DNA from: JAAUTT01 sp038213375
GTDB taxonomy: Bacteria; Bacteroidota; Bacteroidia; Bacteroidales; JAAUTT01
DNA length: 64,000 nt
Direction: 5' to 3'
NCBI GenBank assembly: GCA_038213375.1
Contig: JBBQTB010000014.1
Location: forward strand, 58,453-122,452
Shown: piece by piece, positions 35,550-45,421 of the stretch
Numbering within the stretch: the first letter of the stretch is position 1
Layout of the letters: the number at the start of each line of letters is the position of its first letter
Program-made: the position numbers and the translations under genes
Notes under the pieces: model-generated
Database searches by the model: none
Told to the model about the DNA's origin: nothing
Seen by the model: the letters and a program-made list of their open reading frames with translations, nothing else

Positions 35550-37910
35550 ATGAAAAGTAATGTAAAATTGAATAAAATGTTTTGTGGGGTAATTATCCTG
35601 CTCCTTACTTCAGGTTTATTTTCGTTGAAAACATATGGTCAGGTTTCTGAAGTCGGAGATGACAAATCTCTATCGCCTTATTTCTTTGTTCAAAGCGACG
35701 ATTCTCAAACAGATTGTCTTCCTTTAAAATCGACGGGTGCCAGTGTGAATATAGCAGGCATTATTGCCGATGTTACCATAACACAGGAATATAAAAATGA
35801 AGGGAAAAAACCAATTGAGGCAATTTATGTGTTTCCTGCCTCTACCAGAGCTGCAGTGTATAGTATGGTTATGACCATTGGCGAACGTGTGATAAAAGCA
35901 ACCATTAAAGAACGGGAACAAGCTCGTAAAGATTACGAGGATGCCAAAAAACAAGGCAAAAGCGCATCACTTTTGGAACAACAACGACCAAACGTTTTTC
36001 AGATGAATGTGGCTAATATCATGCCCGGCGATCTAATTAAGGTTGAAATGAAATATACCGAAATGTTAGTGCCTGAAAATGGAGTGTACGAATTTGTGTA
36101 TCCAACAGTGGTAGGTCCTCGCTATTCGAATAAAGCTGTGGCAACAGCTGTTACTGTAGATAAATGGGTTGCAAACCCTTATACCACCGAAGGGAAAAAA
36201 CCTTTGTATTCCTTCAATATCAATGTAATTATTAATGCAGGTCTGCCTTTAAAGGATGTACGATGCGATTCTCACAATATGGATATTCGATTTAAAGGGC
36301 AAAATGTAGCGGAAGTTTTGATGAAGCAGGGCAATGAGTTCGAAGGAAACCGCGATTTCATTCTTCATTATCGTTTACAGGGAGAAGCAGTTCAATCGGG
36401 TTTGCTTTTGTACAAGGGGGTAGACGAGAATTTCTTTCTTGCGATGATGCAGCCTCCGCAACGAATTAATCCAAGTAAGATTCCTCAGCGCGAATATGTA
36501 TTTATCGTGGATGTTTCCGGGTCGATGCATGGTTTTCCATTGGATATTTCGAAAAGAGTATTGCGCGATCTTATTGGGAATCTTCGGGCAACCGACAGGT
36601 TTAATGTGATTTTATTTGCAGGAGCTTCTAATTTAATGGCCACCGAATCAGTGGCAGCCAAACAGGAAAACATTACCAAAGCAATCAGTTTTATCGATCA
36701 GCAGCAGGGAAGCGGAGGTACAGAACTTCTTCCCGCATTGGAAAAGGCTCTGTCGTTGAAGGCATTTGAAAACATGGCACGGTCGTTTGTTATTTTAACC
36801 GATGGATTTGTTGATATTGAAAAAGAGGCGTTCGATTTGGTGCGGCAGAACCTTGGGAAAGCTAATTTCTTTGCCTTTGGAATCGGGACAAGCGTTAACC
36901 GTTTTCTCATGGAAGGTTTGGCGCATTCCGGTGCAGGCGAACCGTTTATTGTTGAAAATCCTGCCTTGGCGCCTGTTATGGCTGCTAAGTTTCGGAAATA
37001 CATCGAATCGCCTGTACTCACTAATATTAACATCAGCTATCCAGGATTTAATGTTTACGATGTGGAACCCTTATCGGTGCCCGATTTGTTTGCCGAACGT
37101 CCCGTCATTATTTATGGAAAATGGAAAGGAAATGCCGCAGGTAAAATTATTTTGACGGGTAACTCCGGCAACACAGCGTATAGAACAGAAATCCCTATTG
37201 AAACTTCAAAAATTATTAAAAATAATGGGGCCCTTCGATATTTATGGGCGCGCAAGCGTATTCAAATGCTGGACGATTATTCAAAAGCCAATGGAGTGGG
37301 TGATTATAAGGACAAACTGGTATCACTGGGACTGAAATACAATTTGCTTACCGCGTATACCTCGTTTATTGCTATTGATACTGACATTCGCAATAAAACA
37401 GGCCAAACTGAAACGGTGACTCAACCGTTGCCTTTGCCTGAGGGTGTAAGTAATTATGCTGTTGGCGGAGCAATATATATGAAAAGTATGGCTGCACCGC
37501 AGCGTTCAACGATTAACTCATCAGTAGCACTTGAAAAAGTTGCCCTCGATGAACTAGTTGTTGAAGCGAAGAAGGACATGGGAGTCGCAGAAGATTCAAC
37601 TTTCACAATAGTTGAAGAATCGGCCACTTTTATGGGTGGCGATTTGGAAAAATTTAAAAAGTACATTGCAAAACAATTTGTTTTTCCGGCATCAGTAAAA
37701 GGTTCCGGCATCTCCGGAAAGGTAGTTGTTCAGTTTGTGGTGGATAAAAATGGAAAAGTAACCAAAGTAAAAATCATCAGGGGTGTTGATCCTGCAATTG
37801 ACAAAGAATTAATAAGGATTATCGAGAAGAGTCCTGCCTGGAAACCCGGAAAGCACGGTGGTAAACCGGTATCCCAAACATTTACTATTCCTGTTAGTAT
37901 TAAGGAATAG
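35550..37910 (+). CDS. VIT and VWA domain protein with C-terminal TonB domain
   Basis: A 786-residue exported protein. A signal peptide (about residues 1-31) is followed by a vault/inter-alpha-trypsin (VIT) domain (residues about 50-200, ADVTITQEYKNEGKKPIEAI). A von Willebrand A domain has MIDAS motif D321-V-S-G-S (IVDVSGSMHG) and TDGFVD. The last 95 residues are a TonB C-terminal domain (ATFMGGDLEKFKKYI, SPAWKPGKHGGKPV) closely like that in the anti-sigma gene at 32726. VWA-MIDAS domains bind proteins through a metal. The gene is divergent from the sigma/anti-sigma unit. I infer it is an envelope protein under that sigma factor. Confidence 0.85.
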   Translation: MKSNVKLNKMFCGVIILLLTSGLFSLKTYGQVSEVGDDKSLSPYFFVQSDDSQTDCLPLKSTGASVNIAGIIADVTITQEYKNEGKKPIEAIYVFPASTRAAVYSMVMTIGERVIKATIKEREQARKDYEDAKKQGKSASLLEQQRPNVFQMNVANIMPGDLIKVEMKYTEMLVPENGVYEFVYPTVVGPRYSNKAVATAVTVDKWVANPYTTEGKKPLYSFNINVIINAGLPLKDVRCDSHNMDIRFKGQNVAEVLMKQGNEFEGNRDFILHYRLQGEAVQSGLLLYKGVDENFFLAMMQPPQRINPSKIPQREYVFIVDVSGSMHGFPLDISKRVLRDLIGNLRATDRFNVILFAGASNLMATESVAAKQENITKAISFIDQQQGSGGTELLPALEKALSLKAFENMARSFVILTDGFVDIEKEAFDLVRQNLGKANFFAFGIGTSVNRFLMEGLAHSGAGEPFIVENPALAPVMAAKFRKYIESPVLTNINISYPGFNVYDVEPLSVPDLFAERPVIIYGKWKGNAAGKIILTGNSGNTAYRTEIPIETSKIIKNNGALRYLWARKRIQMLDDYSKANGVGDYKDKLVSLGLKYNLLTAYTSFIAIDTDIRNKTGQTETVTQPLPLPEGVSNYAVGGAIYMKSMAAPQRSTINSSVALEKVALDELVVEAKKDMGVAEDSTFTIVEESATFMGGDLEKFKKYIAKQFVFPASVKGSGISGKVVVQFVVDKNGKVTKVKIIRGVDPAIDKELIRIIEKSPAWKPGKHGGKPVSQTFTIPVSIKE

Positions 37911-38617
37911 GTTTGCTCTACTTTGACACTTTAGAAAAAACAACATTTTTTTACCATGTGTATCCACTATCTTTCGATTGTATCCTCGGCAAATTCAGCA
38001 GTATCATAATCGATTCCTGCGCTTTCCAAACTTTTATTATTTGTATAAACTTCTCGTTGCTTGTGCGCTCCAGCATCAATTCCGAAAATACGCCCGAGCT
38101 TGGGGTCTGACCTCTATGATAGAGCATTAGTGGAAAAGGATGAAATTGAGTGATTTATACTCACCAATTTTCCTGGATTTTCAATTCACGGAAAGTTTTG
38201 CATAATTAATAAACTAAAACGATTCAGATTTGTCTACTAGTCTATTACTTTGTGAAACTTTGTTTTTTAGCAAAATATTTGCTTTTAATATTCGTAATCC
38301 TCAATAGTAGCAAAGTAAAACACGCCAATAATACACGAATAAAAAAAATGACTGATATAATATAAGGATGAAAGTTACAAAATAATTGGGATAACCATGG
38401 AAGTAGAATTAAAACTGAGTTATAAACGCATTGTTAAATAGCCACGAATGCACAAATAATTTATTCATGCTTTCGTGGCTATTATTAAATTTTTTTTTTT
38501 GTATCCTTGTGGTGCTTTATGAATCTGATAAGTTAAAAAAAATGTTTATTTTTGATCAACAAGTTTGGAAAACATATTGGTTAACCTTCAATTTGAAAAG
38601 AATTAAATACAATAAAT
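37911..38617 (+). other. AT-rich intergenic region with a terminator hairpin
   Basis: A 707-base gap before trxA. It contains the strong hairpin at 38437-38500. The rest is very AT-rich and has no gene I can support. A minus-strand stretch at about 37953-38110 reads about 48 codons without a stop but matches nothing. Confidence 0.5.
38437..38500 (+). terminator. Intrinsic terminator-like hairpin upstream of trxA
   Basis: AATAGCCACGAA (38437-38448) pairs perfectly over 12 bp with TTCGTGGCTATT (38472-38483), and a run of eleven T follows. It is the strongest terminator in the gap and lies 118 bases before the trxA start. Confidence 0.75.
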
Positions 38618-38935
38618 ATGACAATAGATGTGACTGATGCTACTTTTGATGAAGTAGTTCTGAAATCGGACAAACCCGTAATCGTTGATTTTTGGGCTGA
38701 ATGGTGCGGCCCTTGCAGAATGGTAGGACCATTAGTGAAAGAAATTGGAACTGATTTTGAAGGTCGTGCTGTTATTGCTAAAATGGATGTAGACAGCAAC
38801 CCTGAAGTTTCGGCTAAATTTGGAATTCGAAACATCCCAACAATCTTATTTTTTAAGAACGGCGAAATTGTTGACAAACAAGTGGGTGCCGTTCCAAAGA
38901 ATGTGCTTGTCTCTAAATTGGAAGCGCTTTTGTAA
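38618..38935 (+). CDS. trxA: Thioredoxin
   Basis: A 105-residue classical thioredoxin without signal peptide, so cytoplasmic. The redox motif is W-A-E-W-C30-G-P-C33, and the cis-proline region IRNIPTILFFKNGE is in place. It reduces disulfides in ribonucleotide reductase, peroxiredoxins and other targets. It is followed 74 bases later by the LOG-family gene on the same strand. Confidence 0.95.
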   Translation: MTIDVTDATFDEVVLKSDKPVIVDFWAEWCGPCRMVGPLVKEIGTDFEGRAVIAKMDVDSNPEVSAKFGIRNIPTILFFKNGEIVDKQVGAVPKNVLVSKLEALL

Positions 38936-39009
38936 TATTAAGTAATTAATGTGGACAACGTTTTGCCGGAACCTGAAGAGATTTATGTTCCGGTTTTTAT
39001 TTTGACGAT

Positions 39010-39591
39010 ATGCTTCGAACAATTTGTGTTTTTTGTGCTTCGAGTAGTAAAGTTGATATGGCTTATCTTGATACAGCCCGGAGTATTGCCGATATCTGTA
39101 TCGAAAACCAAATTCACGTGTTATATGGTGGAGGTGGTTTAGGACTGATGGGAGCGATGGCTGACAGAATTCTGGAAAAAAAAGGTAAAATTACAGGTAT
39201 TATCCCTCATTTTATGAAGGAGCTCGAATGGGCTCATTCCAATGTGGAGGAAATGATTCTTGTTGACGATATGCGTGAACGTAAACGCCGATTAATTGAA
39301 AATGTAGATGCGGTTGTTGCTTTGCCAGGTGGCGTTGGTACCCTGGAGGAACTTCTTGAAGTTATTACATTGAAACAATTAGGTCGATTTAACAAACCAA
39401 TAGTTATTGTAAATACAAACGGTTTCTATAATTCGCTTTTTAAATTTTTTGATGAACTGATTGAGAAAAAATTTATGCACGAACTAAATAGGAAAATATG
39501 GCTCATCATCAATCATCCATCTGAATTAATTGAAGCAGTTAATTCGGAAGTAAATTGGGATGATTGTTTCATTAACAAGGGAGTAATGTAG
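39010..39591 (+). CDS. LOG-family protein (TIGR00730, Rossmann-like)
   Basis: A 193-residue protein of the lysine-decarboxylase-like LOG family. It has the phosphate-binding GGGGLGLMG (residues 40-48) and the signature PGGVGTLEE (106-114). Members hydrolyse nucleoside 5'-monophosphates at the base-ribose bond, and the plant homologue makes active cytokinin. The bacterial role is a nucleotide housekeeping or signal function. It is read in the same direction as trxA and ends 86 bases before the convergent SpoIIE gene. Confidence 0.92.
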   Translation: MLRTICVFCASSSKVDMAYLDTARSIADICIENQIHVLYGGGGLGLMGAMADRILEKKGKITGIIPHFMKELEWAHSNVEEMILVDDMRERKRRLIENVDAVVALPGGVGTLEELLEVITLKQLGRFNKPIVIVNTNGFYNSLFKFFDELIEKKFMHELNRKIWLIINHPSELIEAVNSEVNWDDCFINKGVM

Positions 39592-39677
39592 AAAAAGTAG
39601 AGACAAGAATCAAGAACCAAAAAATTAATGAAACACGAAGGAATAAAGCGACTAAGACACGGTGTTCATAGTGTTTC

Positions 39678-42600
39678 TTAAAAATCAAATTTACGGCCAA
39701 TAATCAAAATATCGTCTACCTGAATATTGTTGCCTTTCCATTTTTCGTAAAATTGATGCAACAGCCGCTTCTGTTCTTCCATAGGGTGACCTTGAATATT
39801 CATAATTAATTCCTTGAAATATCCGATTTTAAGTTTTTTACCTTTTGAGCCGCCAAACTGATCGGGATAACCATCCGAAAATAAATAAACAGTATCCCCG
39901 GATTCGAGTGCAAATTCATAATTTGCAAAATTCTTTTCCATACCGGGGGCTAAACCGATGGCATAGCGGTTTGCCCTTGTTACCATCAATACTCCGTTGC
40001 GTATTAGCCACAGAGGATTGAATGCTCCAGAATACTCAATTGTTTTTCGAAGTATATCGTATGTTAGAAGCGCAATATCCATTCCATCGTGAATTTGATC
40101 ATCCTGATGGTATTGATGCAGAGTCGAAGCAACTTCATCATTAAGAAGATTCAATATTTCCGAAGGTTTAGTTACCTTGAGCTCCTTTACAATCTTATTT
40201 AGAATGTTATGCCCAATAATAGACATAAAAGCACCCGGAACTCCATGCCCCGTGCAATCCACGGCTGCCATTAATTCTTTATTGCCCTCAGTGGCCGACC
40301 AAAAAAAGTCGCCACTTACAATATCCTTCGGAATATAAAGTACAAAAGTATTTTCGAACGGAACCTCTGGCGGAAGTAATGCATTTTGAATACGTTGAGC
40401 ATAGAGGATACTGTCAACAATATCTTTATTTTTCATTGCCAGTTCCTGATTTATTTCAACTATTTCCAAGGTTCGTAAATGCACTTTTTCTTCTAAAATC
40501 CGTTTTTCTGTTACAAGATTTCGCTCTCTTATTTTAATGTAGATAAATATAAGAAGCAAACCAGCAAAAATGCTAAAACTAATAAACCACCACCTTTGAT
40601 AGAAAGGAGGTCTGATTTCAAATTTGAACGTACTTGGTTTGGAATTCCATATGCCTGCACTATTTTTGGCTCTGACTTTAAAAACATACTTTCCGGAGGC
40701 TAAGGCTGACCAACTCGCATATGGCACCTTCGTTACCGGCTGCCAATTGTGATCCGATCCTTCAAGCATTACCTGATAAAGAACTGCTTCGGGGTTGGCA
40801 AGACACACAGCGGCAAAATCAACACTTATTTTATTTTCTGTATAACCAAGCTTAAAATCCGAAAGGAGTTCGTGTTCCTGATCATTTACTCTTAATCGCC
40901 TGATTAGGGTATAAGGTTCATCGTTTTTTTCCTTAAAATCTAAAGGATTAAACATCACAGCCCCATTTACTGTTCCGAACCATAAATTACCGTTCGCTTC
41001 TTTGAAAGCAGCATTATTTTTGGCTTCGATGCCAGTAAATCCGTTACGTTTGGTAATAGTTTCAATAATTCCGGTATTAACGTCTATTTTGTTCAATCCT
41101 AAATTGGTTCCCACATAAATATTTTCCTGGTCATCTTTAATAATAAGGTTAATGTTATCTGATAATAAACCGTCTTTTTCCTGATACCGTTTGGTAAGTA
41201 TCCCGTCTTTAAAGCAAATCAGGCCCTGGCCTTCAGTTCCTATCCAAAGAGTTTTGGAATTATCGGAGGTTATGCAGGTGGGTGTGGTATTGCCAAGCAA
41301 GGAGTATTTATGCGATTGTGCATTGAGGGTATCAGCAAATACAGTTAATCCTTTTCCCCTCGAACCTATATATTTTACATTTTCATTATCGATGTAAATT
41401 GAAGAAATGTCATTACCAATAAGTCCGTTTGCCTGAGAAAAATTTTGCACACAATTGGTTGATGTATTAATGTACAATAGCCAATCGAAGGTTCCAATCC
41501 AAACATTTCCCTTTTTATCAATATCAAGAGCTGTTGTCTTTTTAAAAATACCCGATAGATGTAAAAAAATATCAATTGGTAAGCCAAATTTTTTGGTTTT
41601 GCGGTTGTAAAATTCAATACCTTGGTCGTCTGTGCCAATCCAGACATCGTGATTTTTATCCTCTTTCAAAAATCTAATTTTCTGAGGTATGTTTTGAGTT
41701 TTGCCATCGAACGTCGTAAAACTCTTGTCACTTAATTTAGAAGGGTTATATATTGTGATTCCGGCATTGGTTCCAAACCATATTTTGTTTTCATAATCTT
41801 GCAATATGCTCCATATCTGTGGATTTAGAAAATACTCGGGTTTCGAAAAGTTGATAACATCGCCTTTATAAATCGACATCCCATTGTCGAATGTCCCGAT
41901 CAGAATATTTCCTTCGGCATCTTCGGTAAGAGACGAGATAGCATTAGACTGACATCCGTTTTTTGCTGAATATACCTTAAGGTTTTTGCCGGTAATTTTA
42001 GTAATTCCTCCCAGAGTCCCAATCCAAATATTTCCTTTTGAGTCCTGAATAATGGCGCTGATAATATTTGATGATAAGCCATCACGTATATCATAAACCA
42101 CAAAACGTTTTTCTTTTATCAGGTATTTGTATAAACCTCCTTTATCGGTTCCAAGCCAGAGATTCAGTTCTTTATCTTCAAACATGCAGGTTATTTGAAA
42201 GTAAAGAGGCATTTTATCGATATAAAAATTCTCGAAATTGTTATTTGTGGAGTTAAATACTTTTACACCGGCATCGGTAATAAAGTAATTTTTGCCATCA
42301 CTTTTTCTGTAATAGCATCGATAAACTCTATCGCTGATGCGTTTCCCTTTGTACCTCTCGAATTTAAGGTTTTGTATCCTCTCGTTTGGGTTCGAAATTA
42401 AAATTGCTCCGGACCCTTCCGATGTAATCCAGAGTTGCTTTTTGTTGTTTTCGCAAAATGCCCCAACATTCTTATTCAACATAATGTTCGAAGGAATGGG
42501 CTCAAATACTTTACCATTATATCGCGTAATGGCTCCGTCGAGATGGCCAAGCCAAATGTTTCCGTTTGAATCCTCATAAATGGTCCATACGCCGTTACCT

Positions 42601-42908
42601 GCTAATCCATCTTCCGTTTTGTAATTTTTAAAGGAAGTTCCATCGAATGTACTAACTCCATTGGGCGTTCCAAGCCATAGTAAATGCTTTTTATCCTGAA
42701 TAATCGAATAAACTTTGGAGTTTGCTAACCCCTCGTTAACCGAATAATTATCGAAAAAATAGGTTTGGGAATAAAGAGGAAATGTCAGAAGTAGAAGAAA
42801 AAATAAAAGGAAATGATATTTTGAAGAGCGGTTTATTTGCTCCGAAAAATAAACTTGGTACGCTTGGAAATTACGTACCGGAATGTTTGTCCGAAATATC
42901 ATCAGCAA
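39678..42908 (-). CDS. Two-component-regulator propeller sensor fused to SpoIIE phosphatase
   Basis: This 1,076-residue protein has a signal or TM start and then about fourteen repeats of the reg-propeller type (DSNGNIWLGHLDGAITRY, DSKGNIWIGTLGGITKI and others). A Y_Y_Y domain lies near 690-760, one TM helix near 770-790, a coiled-coil linker and a SpoIIE/PP2C phosphatase (VSGDFFWSATEG, AAVDCTGHGVPGAFMS, YLFSDGYPDQFGG). The propellers sense an outside ligand and the cytoplasmic phosphatase removes phosphate from a partner protein, as in anti-anti-sigma switches. It starts three bases after the secreted TPR-caspase gene. No kinase or anti-sigma partner is adjacent. Confidence 0.9.
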   Translation of the reverse strand: MLMIFRTNIPVRNFQAYQVYFSEQINRSSKYHFLLFFLLLLTFPLYSQTYFFDNYSVNEGLANSKVYSIIQDKKHLLWLGTPNGVSTFDGTSFKNYKTEDGLAGNGVWTIYEDSNGNIWLGHLDGAITRYNGKVFEPIPSNIMLNKNVGAFCENNKKQLWITSEGSGAILISNPNERIQNLKFERYKGKRISDRVYRCYYRKSDGKNYFITDAGVKVFNSTNNNFENFYIDKMPLYFQITCMFEDKELNLWLGTDKGGLYKYLIKEKRFVVYDIRDGLSSNIISAIIQDSKGNIWIGTLGGITKITGKNLKVYSAKNGCQSNAISSLTEDAEGNILIGTFDNGMSIYKGDVINFSKPEYFLNPQIWSILQDYENKIWFGTNAGITIYNPSKLSDKSFTTFDGKTQNIPQKIRFLKEDKNHDVWIGTDDQGIEFYNRKTKKFGLPIDIFLHLSGIFKKTTALDIDKKGNVWIGTFDWLLYINTSTNCVQNFSQANGLIGNDISSIYIDNENVKYIGSRGKGLTVFADTLNAQSHKYSLLGNTTPTCITSDNSKTLWIGTEGQGLICFKDGILTKRYQEKDGLLSDNINLIIKDDQENIYVGTNLGLNKIDVNTGIIETITKRNGFTGIEAKNNAAFKEANGNLWFGTVNGAVMFNPLDFKEKNDEPYTLIRRLRVNDQEHELLSDFKLGYTENKISVDFAAVCLANPEAVLYQVMLEGSDHNWQPVTKVPYASWSALASGKYVFKVRAKNSAGIWNSKPSTFKFEIRPPFYQRWWFISFSIFAGLLLIFIYIKIRERNLVTEKRILEEKVHLRTLEIVEINQELAMKNKDIVDSILYAQRIQNALLPPEVPFENTFVLYIPKDIVSGDFFWSATEGNKELMAAVDCTGHGVPGAFMSIIGHNILNKIVKELKVTKPSEILNLLNDEVASTLHQYHQDDQIHDGMDIALLTYDILRKTIEYSGAFNPLWLIRNGVLMVTRANRYAIGLAPGMEKNFANYEFALESGDTVYLFSDGYPDQFGGSKGKKLKIGYFKELIMNIQGHPMEEQKRLLHQFYEKWKGNNIQVDDILIIGRKFDF

Positions 42909-42911
42909 GGG

Positions 42912-45257
42912 TTATTTATCCTTGGAGATGAAGAAAAAAGTTCCTTCCTCATCGGGTAAACCGGAGATTTTACCGAATTTAGGTTTTTGTTTATTCTGTT
43001 GCGATGTGGACGAAGTTATTTTAAGCACGATACTTTCAATTGGGATACACGAATTTGGGTTGCTTGCCAAAAGTGTGGCAAAAGTTTTGGTAAACTGCGA
43101 ATTGTCCTGTGCCAACTCATATCCAGCTGATGAAAATACCTGTGATGATTTTAATTGCGTTGCTTGCCAGTCGTCGCAACTTCTCTCCTTTAATGCAGCA
43201 CGCATGGCCTGGAAAAATGTGGGACCCGATTCGCAAGCATCAGTTACCACAAGGGTATGTGTTAATTGTGTTGCATAAGACTGCATTGAAGCTTTCAGAA
43301 AGTTGATGTTAAAATAAGTGAATTCGTCATCTCGATTGGCATCCACAGGTATCCAATAACCTGTTTCGTTAATAAATTTACCATGACCTGCATACCACAC
43401 AAGCAATGTATTAACACGGTTACTGCGAACCAGGTCGCGCAAATCGATAGAAAAAAATTTCTCCATTTGCTCTTTGGTCATATCTTTTTTGTGGATGATA
43501 TTATTTACTTGATATTTTGCCAATGCGGCACGCATCAATGATACATCTTTGGTGGGACCTTCGAGACTGGCAAAGGTGTGATAGTTTGAGTTTTCGAGAA
43601 ATATCACCCAAGTCTTGCCCATCGGGTTTTTCCCTAACAATGCGGCACCTTCCCGGTTAATTACAAAAGTATATGGCTTTTCGTTACCATATATATCGGT
43701 TGCGGTTACTGTGAATTTATTTTTGTTATTTATATCGATCGAAGCCGAAAATGTTGGATTCATTTCATCAACCTTGAAACTACCGGAAACACCATCGATA
43801 ATGATTGATTTGATAGGGCTTTCGTCATTGATTTTACCTTCAACATAGAGGGTCGCATTATTGTTATCAAGATAAATTTCGCCATTGTCTGATGCTAAAG
43901 GAGCCATAATGAAAACCTTGGGAGGATTATTCTCGGTAAATTTCAGGCTAAAATTCAGCTTTTCTATATTATTATAAACATCAGAGGCCGCAATGGTAAG
44001 CACTCCGCTGCTGTCCACAGGTACTTCTGTAATAAATTCGTATTTTCCATCCAATTTTTTAAATGTAATATCCGAATTGTTTACTTTAATATAGCTAATG
44101 TCACTTTTATCAGTAATGTATCCCTTTAAAAGGATGCTTTTCCTGTTAGCGGGAATTTCCAGAAGGAATTTGTCTTTTGGTGTAGGATCAACCAAAACTA
44201 TTTGAGGGTTCTCCGTTTCGCGCATTAGCTCGAACAAACGATCCTTAGCTTGCTTCATAAGTTTTTGTGCTTTAGCATCGTATTCCGAAATCTTAATCAA
44301 AGCCTCATAATCTTTTATAGCAGCTTGGAAATTAGCAATTTCTTCATAGGAGTTAGCTCGTTTATAATAAGCTTCGGCACTTTTAGGATTGATGGAGAGA
44401 ACCTTATTAAAATCGTTTATCGCGTTCTGGTGCTGGCTAAATTGTTGGTAATATTCACCACGAATGAAGAATGCTTCATCGTCAATTTGATTTAATGAGA
44501 TTATACGCGATATATCGTCCACGGCATTCCTGTAATCTAATTTTTTAAGAAATACTTTGCTCCGAACCAATAACGCCTGACGCACATTAGGGCTAATTTT
44601 TAAAGCTTCGTTACAATTCATCATCGCTTCATCGGTTTTATTCAAACCTAATTGAAGTTTGGCTAAAGCAAGGTACGCGTTGATGTATTTTTTATCTTCC
44701 TTGATGGCTTTCGTATAAGCCCATTCAGCTTTTTGAGAGGAATTCATTTTTTCGGTAATCTGTCCATGCAGATAATAGTTTAATGCGCTTCCGTCAAGAG
44801 CCAGTGCAGAATCACTTACTTTCAGTGCATTTAAACTTTGGTCCATCGCCAACATTACCAATATTTTTTGCTGATATGCAGGTAAAAATTTGCGATTAAG
44901 AGAAGTGGATTTATTTAAGATGTTTAATGCATCCTTGTATTGTTTTAATTCATAATACGATTTCCCCAGATGGTAGTACAAATATTCATTTTTAGGATCG
45001 AAAATTATGGCACGGTTAAAATCATCGGCTGACTTCTGAAATTCGTTGATATTCTCAAAAGTGATGCCGCGCATCATATAAGCTTCCTTATATTCCGGAT
45101 TGATACTGATGGCGCTGTTAAATTGGTTAATTGCATCCTGATATTTACCGGCATCGAAAAAATCTGCACCTGTTTTATAAAATTTCCTGGCAGTTTGCCC
45201 GTAAACAGAGGATGTGAAAATAAAAGCGAAAAGAAAAAGAAAACCTTTAGTGTTCAT
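42912..45257 (-). CDS. Secreted TPR protein with caspase-like domain
   Basis: A protein of about 780 residues with a signal peptide (MNTKGFLFLFAFIFTSSVYGQ). About ten TPR repeats follow (such as KYQDAINQFNSAISINPEYKEAY) and then immunoglobulin-like linkers. The C-terminal caspase (peptidase C14) domain has the catalytic H in VWYAGHGKF and C in VTDACESGPTF (residues 655 and 705 counted from the upstream start). The usual Gly after His and Cys-Glu-Ser-Gly are present, so it may be an active Arg/Lys or Asp-cleaving protease. The frame is open to 45347, but 45257 starts the signal peptide. Only three bases separate it from the SpoIIE sensor gene, so they form an operon. Confidence 0.88.
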   Translation of the reverse strand: MNTKGFLFLFAFIFTSSVYGQTARKFYKTGADFFDAGKYQDAINQFNSAISINPEYKEAYMMRGITFENINEFQKSADDFNRAIIFDPKNEYLYYHLGKSYYELKQYKDALNILNKSTSLNRKFLPAYQQKILVMLAMDQSLNALKVSDSALALDGSALNYYLHGQITEKMNSSQKAEWAYTKAIKEDKKYINAYLALAKLQLGLNKTDEAMMNCNEALKISPNVRQALLVRSKVFLKKLDYRNAVDDISRIISLNQIDDEAFFIRGEYYQQFSQHQNAINDFNKVLSINPKSAEAYYKRANSYEEIANFQAAIKDYEALIKISEYDAKAQKLMKQAKDRLFELMRETENPQIVLVDPTPKDKFLLEIPANRKSILLKGYITDKSDISYIKVNNSDITFKKLDGKYEFITEVPVDSSGVLTIAASDVYNNIEKLNFSLKFTENNPPKVFIMAPLASDNGEIYLDNNNATLYVEGKINDESPIKSIIIDGVSGSFKVDEMNPTFSASIDINNKNKFTVTATDIYGNEKPYTFVINREGAALLGKNPMGKTWVIFLENSNYHTFASLEGPTKDVSLMRAALAKYQVNNIIHKKDMTKEQMEKFFSIDLRDLVRSNRVNTLLVWYAGHGKFINETGYWIPVDANRDDEFTYFNINFLKASMQSYATQLTHTLVVTDACESGPTFFQAMRAALKERSCDDWQATQLKSSQVFSSAGYELAQDNSQFTKTFATLLASNPNSCIPIESIVLKITSSTSQQNKQKPKFGKISGLPDEEGTFFFISKDK

Positions 45258-45421
45258 CCAAAAATGATATGATTTGTTAAAATTGGAAGCGAATGATTTG
45301 GTAAGATATTCAACTAGGTTCGTGTTTTTTGATCGGGCTTGGTTCATAGATTTTTTTTTATAGAGCTAATATACATAAAATCATGCAATTCAGGGGAGTT
45401 GAAGGTTTCAAAGATACAAAA

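Noticed and set aside
37913..38110. An open frame after the VIT-VWA gene and a minus-strand stretch that also stays open
   Set aside because: Neither shows a family pattern or good start. The AT content and length make chance openness likely.
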